From: CAZQXD01 sp964597315 | Lineage (GTDB): Bacteria; Pseudomonadota; Gammaproteobacteria; Competibacterales; Competibacteraceae | Direction: 5' to 3' | DNA length: 9,357 bases | Assembly: GCA_964597315.1 (NCBI GenBank) | Contig: CAZQXD010000105.1 | Coordinates: 1-9,357 of the forward strand | Notes under the pieces: model-generated | Told to the model about the DNA's origin: nothing | What the model saw: the letters and a program-made list of their open reading frames with translations, nothing else | The model's database searches: none | In this document: one piece after another, positions 6,733-9,357 of the stretch | Numbering within the stretch: position 1 is the stretch's first letter | Layout of the letters: every line of letters starts with the position of its first letter | Translations under genes and position numbers: made by a program

Positions 6733-7329
6733 GTGGATTCTGAACCCCGCGTCCGTTGCCTGGTGGGCGCCCGAATCGGCAAGCGCCTGGCCGACCTGGC
6801 CGACTTGCGCATCCGGGTATTCCGGGAGTTTCCCTATCTTTACGAGGGCAGCCTGGACTACGAGCGCGACTATCTGCAAACCTACGTCAATTCTCCAGAC
6901 AGCGTGATCGTCACCGTGGAGGACGCCGGTCGGGTGGTGGGCGCTTCTAGCGGCCTGCCACTGGAAGATGAAACCGAGGAGTTCCGGCGGCCTTTCGAGG
7001 CGCGGGGATTTGATCCCCGGAAGATCTTCTACTGCGGCGAGTCGGTGCTGCTGCCCGAGTATCGGGGGCGGGGTCTGGGGGTGCGGTTCTTTGACGAGCG
7101 GGAGGGCCACGCCCGGAACCTGGGCCGCTTTGACACCGTCTGCTTTTGCGCCGTGCGACGGCCCGCCGACCATCCCCGCCGACCGCCCGCTTACGTACCC
7201 CTGGATAGGTTTTGGGAGCGACGCGGCTACCGCAAGTATCCAGAACTGCATACCACTTATACCTGGCGGGATCTGGACGAGACCGCTCCGTCACCTAAGC
7301 CAATGGTGTTCTGGTTGAAATCCCTATGA
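6733..7329 (+). CDS. GNAT family N-acetyltransferase
   Basis: A 198-residue GCN5-related acetyltransferase, predicted to move an acetyl group from acetyl-CoA to an unknown amine. The acetyl-CoA pyrophosphate loop is R-G-R-G-L-G at 111-116, within Y-C-G-E-S-V-L-L-P-E-Y at 100-110; the following helix carries F-F-D-E-R-E-G-H-A-R at 119-128. The N-terminal block L-R-I-R-V-F-R-E-F-P-Y-L-Y-E-G at 25-39 and the C-terminal K-P-M-V-F-W-L-K at 189-196 mark a distinct subfamily I associate with KSI-like neighbours. The start is GTG at 6733, immediately after the TAG of the upstream gene with no spacer and no clear ribosome site, so it probably depends on terminating ribosomes from the KSI-like gene. 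The stop lies nine bases from the stop of the convergent regulator. Confidence 0.85.
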   Translation: MDSEPRVRCLVGARIGKRLADLADLRIRVFREFPYLYEGSLDYERDYLQTYVNSPDSVIVTVEDAGRVVGASSGLPLEDETEEFRRPFEARGFDPRKIFYCGESVLLPEYRGRGLGVRFFDEREGHARNLGRFDTVCFCAVRRPADHPRRPPAYVPLDRFWERRGYRKYPELHTTYTWRDLDETAPSPKPMVFWLKSL

Positions 7330-7338
7330 CTCCCCGCC

Positions 7339-8370
7339 CTAGGGATCGGTCGATTCGGCGTCGGGCAGGGAAGACAGCGGGGCGGAGTCAGCGACGGTCC
7401 CCAAGCTTTGCCGACGCCGCTCATCCCGTGGCGGGGTGCCGAAAAAGTCCCGATAGCACTTGCTGAAGTGGGGCGCCGAGACGAATCCGCAAGCCAAGGC
7501 CACATCGACGATGGACAGATTGGTCTGCAACAACAATTGTCGTGCCCGGGCCAGGCGTAGTTCCAGGTAGTAGCGGGTGGGGACGCAGCTCAGATACTTT
7601 TGAAACAAGCGCTCCAGTTGCCGCCGGGACAGCCCTACATGATGGGCCAGCTCATCGGGACTCATGGGTTCTTCGATGTTGGCCTCCATCAGCGATACGG
7701 CCTCGATCAGCTTGGGTTGGCTGGTGCCCAGGCGCAGCTTGAGGGGGATGCGCTGGCGATCGTTGCGGCCGCGGATGCGCTCACAGATGAACATTTCGGA
7801 GATGGCGGCGGCCAGGTGGCGGCCGTGTTGCTGACTAATCAAGTGCAGCATCATATCCAGGGGAGCGGTACCGCCAGAGCAGGTGTAGCGATCCCGGTCG
7901 ATCTCAAACAGCTCCGTGGACACGATCAGACCGGCGAATTCCTCCCGCAGACTGGCCAGGTTTTCCCAGTGTATGGTGCAGCGATAGCCCTTGAGCAGGT
8001 CAGCCTTGGCCAGTAGATAACTGCCGGTGCATAACCCCCCCAGCGCCACTCCACGACGGGCCAGATTGCGCAACCAGGCGCCGATATCCTTGTGCCAGGC
8101 CCGGGAGACATCGATCCCCCCGCAGACAAATAACGCCGCCAAAAGTACGGGATCAAGCATGGCGTGGTCGGGAATTATTCGCAGGCCATTGCTGGCGGCC
8201 ACCGGTTGTCCATCCCGGGTGATTACGGTCCAGCGATATAATTCCTTGTCGCTGAGCCGGTTAGCCATGCGTAATGATTCCACTGCCGAGGTAAAGGCGA
8301 GCATCGAAAACCCAGGGATTAACAGGAATCCCAGACGCAGAGGGCCGTTTGTCATGGAGATAGCGCCCAT
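7339..8370 (-). CDS. GlxA family transcriptional regulator (DJ-1/PfpI-like domain plus AraC helix-turn-helix)
   Basis: A 343-residue cytoplasmic regulator. Residues about 10-200 form a class-I glutamine amidotransferase/DJ-1-like domain, with the elbow Cys in G-G-L-C-T-G-S-Y-L-L-A at 111-121 (C114); in this family it is usually a ligand-sensing rather than an enzymatic domain. Residues about 220-318 are the AraC DNA-binding domain: first helix-turn-helix M-S-P-D-E-L-A-H-H-V-G-L-S-R-R-Q-L at 236-252, second I-V-D-V-A-L-A-C-G-F at 287-296 followed by S-A-P-H-F-S-K-C-Y-R. GbdR, CdhR and ArgR, which control choline, carnitine and arginine use in Pseudomonas, share this plan, so a nitrogen-compound inducer is plausible but unproven. 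It converges on the KSI-like/GNAT pair. An in-frame ATG at 8355 is an alternative start; neither has a good ribosome site. Confidence 0.88.
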   Translation of the reverse strand: MGAISMTNGPLRLGFLLIPGFSMLAFTSAVESLRMANRLSDKELYRWTVITRDGQPVAASNGLRIIPDHAMLDPVLLAALFVCGGIDVSRAWHKDIGAWLRNLARRGVALGGLCTGSYLLAKADLLKGYRCTIHWENLASLREEFAGLIVSTELFEIDRDRYTCSGGTAPLDMMLHLISQQHGRHLAAAISEMFICERIRGRNDRQRIPLKLRLGTSQPKLIEAVSLMEANIEEPMSPDELAHHVGLSRRQLERLFQKYLSCVPTRYYLELRLARARQLLLQTNLSIVDVALACGFVSAPHFSKCYRDFFGTPPRDERRRQSLGTVADSAPLSSLPDAESTDP

Positions 8371-8497
8371 TGATTGTCGCTAGAAAGAGACATTTGATCT
8401 ATACGCCAGTTGGCCCTTTAGTATTGATAACTTTAGCTTAATGTGCGTGACTTCGTTAATTTCGACTGATAAACTCGCAATCGAGTGTCGCAAAACT

Positions 8498-8527
8498 TTT
8501 ACAGTTTAAGAATATCTAAACCATACT
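8498..8527 (+). promoter_or_regulatory. Candidate sigma70 promoter reading towards fleQ
   Basis: TTTACA at 8498-8503 matches five of six -35 positions, and CATACT at 8522-8527 matches four of six -10 positions, 18 bases apart, within AT-rich sequence. A start near 8534 would give a leader of about 350 bases before the fleQ GTG, beginning just ahead of the interlaced stems. It could equally drive a separate small RNA. Confidence 0.4.
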
Positions 8528-8547
8528 AAGAGATGGATGCTAGATTC

Positions 8548-8605
8548 GGTAGAGGCCCACAAAGGTCCGCAACATCCTTAACCCTCTACCAGAACACTGC
8601 GGACC
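8548..8605 (+). ncRNA. Two interlaced 8-bp inverted repeats, possible H-type RNA pseudoknot
   Basis: GGTAGAGG (8548-8555) is complementary to CCTCTACC (8583-8590), and GGTCCGCA (8564-8571) to TGCGGACC (8598-8605). All 16 pairs are Watson-Crick and the two stems cross, which is the layout of a pseudoknot with connecting loops of 8, 11 and 7 bases. The element begins about 14 bases after the predicted start of the promoter at 8498-8527. As RNA it could be a leader switch or part of a small RNA; as DNA it could be two overlapping operators. I match it to no known class. Confidence 0.35.
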
Positions 8606-8697
8606 GATAACGAGAATCCAACGTATTTGGCATTAGCAGGTGGACGATTTGTCGGGCTAGCCTGAGTTCGGATGGAACCCCTTTAATACATTAGGAG

Positions 8698-8763
8698 ATG
8701 GCGGCGCCGAAATGCACCGGTTGTTTTCGCCGGGCATGTAGTTTTTGCTCCCGTGGCCGATGA
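8698..8763 (+). CDS. Doubtful 21-residue Cys-rich ORF upstream of fleQ
   Basis: ATG at 8698 to TGA at 8761-8763. The peptide has four cysteines arranged C-x2-C-x4-C-x2-C (KCTGCFRRACSFC) and five basic residues, a pattern that could bind zinc. Against it, AGGAG at 8693-8697 abuts the ATG with no spacer, and the in-frame codon two before the ATG is a stop, so no better start exists. Its stop overlaps an ATGATG that is in frame with fleQ. Listed because of the cysteine spacing; it is probably not translated efficiently. Confidence 0.15.
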   Translation: MAAPKCTGCFRRACSFCSRGR

Positions 8764-8875
8764 TGTTATCGACAAGCCGGGTGCGGAACTGGATTTCCGA
8801 TGGAATACCGTACTGGTTTGAGGTGGAGAGTTGCCAGGGCAGTTTCGCCTGGAAGGTCCGAGACGCAGGTGACGC

Positions 8876-8879
8876 GGAG
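8876..8879 (+). promoter_or_regulatory. Ribosome binding site deciding the fleQ GTG start
   Basis: GGAG lies six bases before GTG 8886. This favours that GTG over the in-frame ATGs at 8760 and 8763, which have no purine-rich site and would add about 42 residues before the receiver domain. Confidence 0.55.
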
Positions 8880-8885
8880 AGTGCC

Positions 8886-9357
8886 GTGAAGCAAAATTTG
8901 GCGTTGGTCATTGACGACGATCCCGAACGCGCTAGGGAGTTGCACAGGCTCCTGACGTTTTTGGGTACACAAGCGCCAATCCTGACAGATAGCGGAGATT
9001 GGCGGCGGCATTTCGACATGATCGGCGCGGTGCAGGCGGTTTTCATCAGCGCAAACCTGGATTCCCAATCCCTTGAGCACGCGATTCAGTTTATCCACGG
9101 CGGCGATAATCGACTACCCATCGTGCTGGTGGAAGATACCGGTCAGGCGCCGGAACTCTCTCGGGATCTTACCGAACTGATCCAGGCGCGACTGTCCCGG
9201 CCGTTTCATCGGGATCAGGTGCTTCAAGTGCTTCGGGATATTCCCTGGGCTGGCCAGGCGCCCAAGGAGGGTGGGCGGCGGCAGACGGAATTGTTCCGCA
9301 GCCTGGTGGGCCACAGCCCCGCCATTGCCCAGGTGCGCGGCTTGATCGAACGGGTGG
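8886..9357 (+). CDS. fleQ: FleQ-type sigma54-dependent flagellar regulator, N-terminal part only
   Basis: In Pseudomonas FleQ activates flagellar class II genes with sigma54 and, through c-di-GMP binding, switches exopolysaccharide genes. Only 157 residues are inside the window. Residues 5 to about 118 form a receiver-like domain starting L-A-L-V-I-D-D-D-P. The phosphorylation Asp position holds S55 (A-V-F-I-S-A-N) and the usual Lys-Pro is R105-P106, so phosphorylation is not expected, as in Pseudomonas FleQ. From residue 136, L-F-R-S-L-V-G-H-S-P-A-I-A-Q-V-R begins the AAA+ ATPase and is nearly the FleQ sequence as I recall it. The Walker A motif, sigma54-contact loop and helix-turn-helix would lie to the right. 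The start is GTG with GGAG six bases upstream. FlrA-type orthologues are the alternative name. Confidence 0.85.
   Translation, partial: MKQNLALVIDDDPERARELHRLLTFLGTQAPILTDSGDWRRHFDMIGAVQAVFISANLDSQSLEHAIQFIHGGDNRLPIVLVEDTGQAPELSRDLTELIQARLSRPFHRDQVLQVLRDIPWAGQAPKEGGRRQTELFRSLVGHSPAIAQVRGLIERV

Larger units (their letters stand above)
8371..8885. other. 515-base non-coding gap between the GlxA regulator and fleQ
   Basis: The left part (to about 8640) is visibly AT-richer than the flanking genes, has stops in all frames and shows no protein homology I recognise. The right part (about 8690-8885) returns to gene-like GC content. It must contain the GlxA gene promoter (leftward) and the fleQ promoter (rightward). 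It holds a TCGCAA direct repeat at 8475-8480 and 8488-8493, an ACTCG/CGAGT dyad at 8473-8486, a rightward promoter candidate, two interlaced inverted repeats, the palindrome GGCTAGCC at 8655-8662 and a very short Cys-rich frame. I see no tRNA, rRNA or recognised riboswitch. Confidence 0.6.

Noticed and set aside
7321..7345. TCCCTA/TAGGGA inverted repeat at the GNAT / GlxA convergent stops as a terminator.
   Set aside because: Only six pairs with a 13-base loop, no T run on either strand, and it overlaps both coding ends.
8548..8605. The interlaced repeats as an integron attC site or a transposon end.
   Set aside because: No GTTRRRY/RYYYAAC core pair is present, and no transposase or integrase remnant or target-site duplication was seen nearby.
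8664..8680. On the minus strand, CCGAACTCAG recalls a conserved piece of 5S rRNA.
   Set aside because: The match is about ten bases and the flanks do not continue into 5S sequence or structure.
8657..9098. Minus-strand frames of 110-129 codons across the fleQ start.
   Set aside because: The plus-strand frame gives a receiver domain and the FleQ linker; the opposite frames resemble no family and overlap non-coding sequence.
1..9357. CRISPR array, insertion sequence, prophage or toxin-antitoxin pair.
   Set aside because: No regularly spaced repeats, no transposase or phage genes and no small paired ORFs of known toxin families were seen.

Overview
The window looks like chromosomal DNA from a GC-rich, motile gammaproteobacterium. 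Three things point there: the pilT / yggS-proC-yggT divergent block, which is the arrangement known from Pseudomonas; a RubB-type rubredoxin reductase; and a FleQ-type flagellar master regulator. I cannot name the genus. Nothing looks like a phage, an insertion sequence, a CRISPR array or an rRNA/tRNA gene. Most genes have clear homologous families. The less explained material is in the non-coding gaps.

Layout. 1-2022 (minus): yggS, proC and yggT, probably one transcript read leftwards, with yggT cut by the window edge. 2146-3183 (plus): pilT, the type IV pilus retraction ATPase, divergent from yggS. 3264-4559 (minus): an RhlE-type DEAD-box RNA helicase converging on pilT. 4793-5950 (minus): a FAD/NAD(P) rubredoxin reductase with no rubredoxin gene beside it. 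5951-6279: a 329-base gap holding a strong imperfect hairpin, a possible 10-codon leader ORF for the reductase and a candidate sigma70 promoter facing right. 6280-7329 (plus): a ketosteroid-isomerase-related NTF2-like protein and a GNAT acetyltransferase, with the stop of one directly touching the start of the other. 7339-8370 (minus): a GlxA-type AraC regulator with a DJ-1/PfpI-like N-terminal domain, convergent on the GNAT gene and a natural candidate to control that pair. 8371-8885: a 515-base gap, AT-rich on its left, with a candidate rightward promoter followed by two interlaced 8-bp stems (a possible pseudoknot) and a tiny Cys-rich ORF. 8886 to the right edge (plus): the N-terminal part of FleQ, with a receiver domain that has lost its phosphorylation residues.

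Functionally the block joins housekeeping (proline synthesis, PLP homeostasis, RNA remodelling), surface motility (PilT for twitching, FleQ for flagella and biofilm control) and a small uncharacterised metabolic module (KSI-like + GNAT + GlxA regulator). The items most worth a second look are the interlaced stems in the fleQ leader region, the KSI-GNAT-GlxA module, and the structured leaders of the reductase and the helicase.
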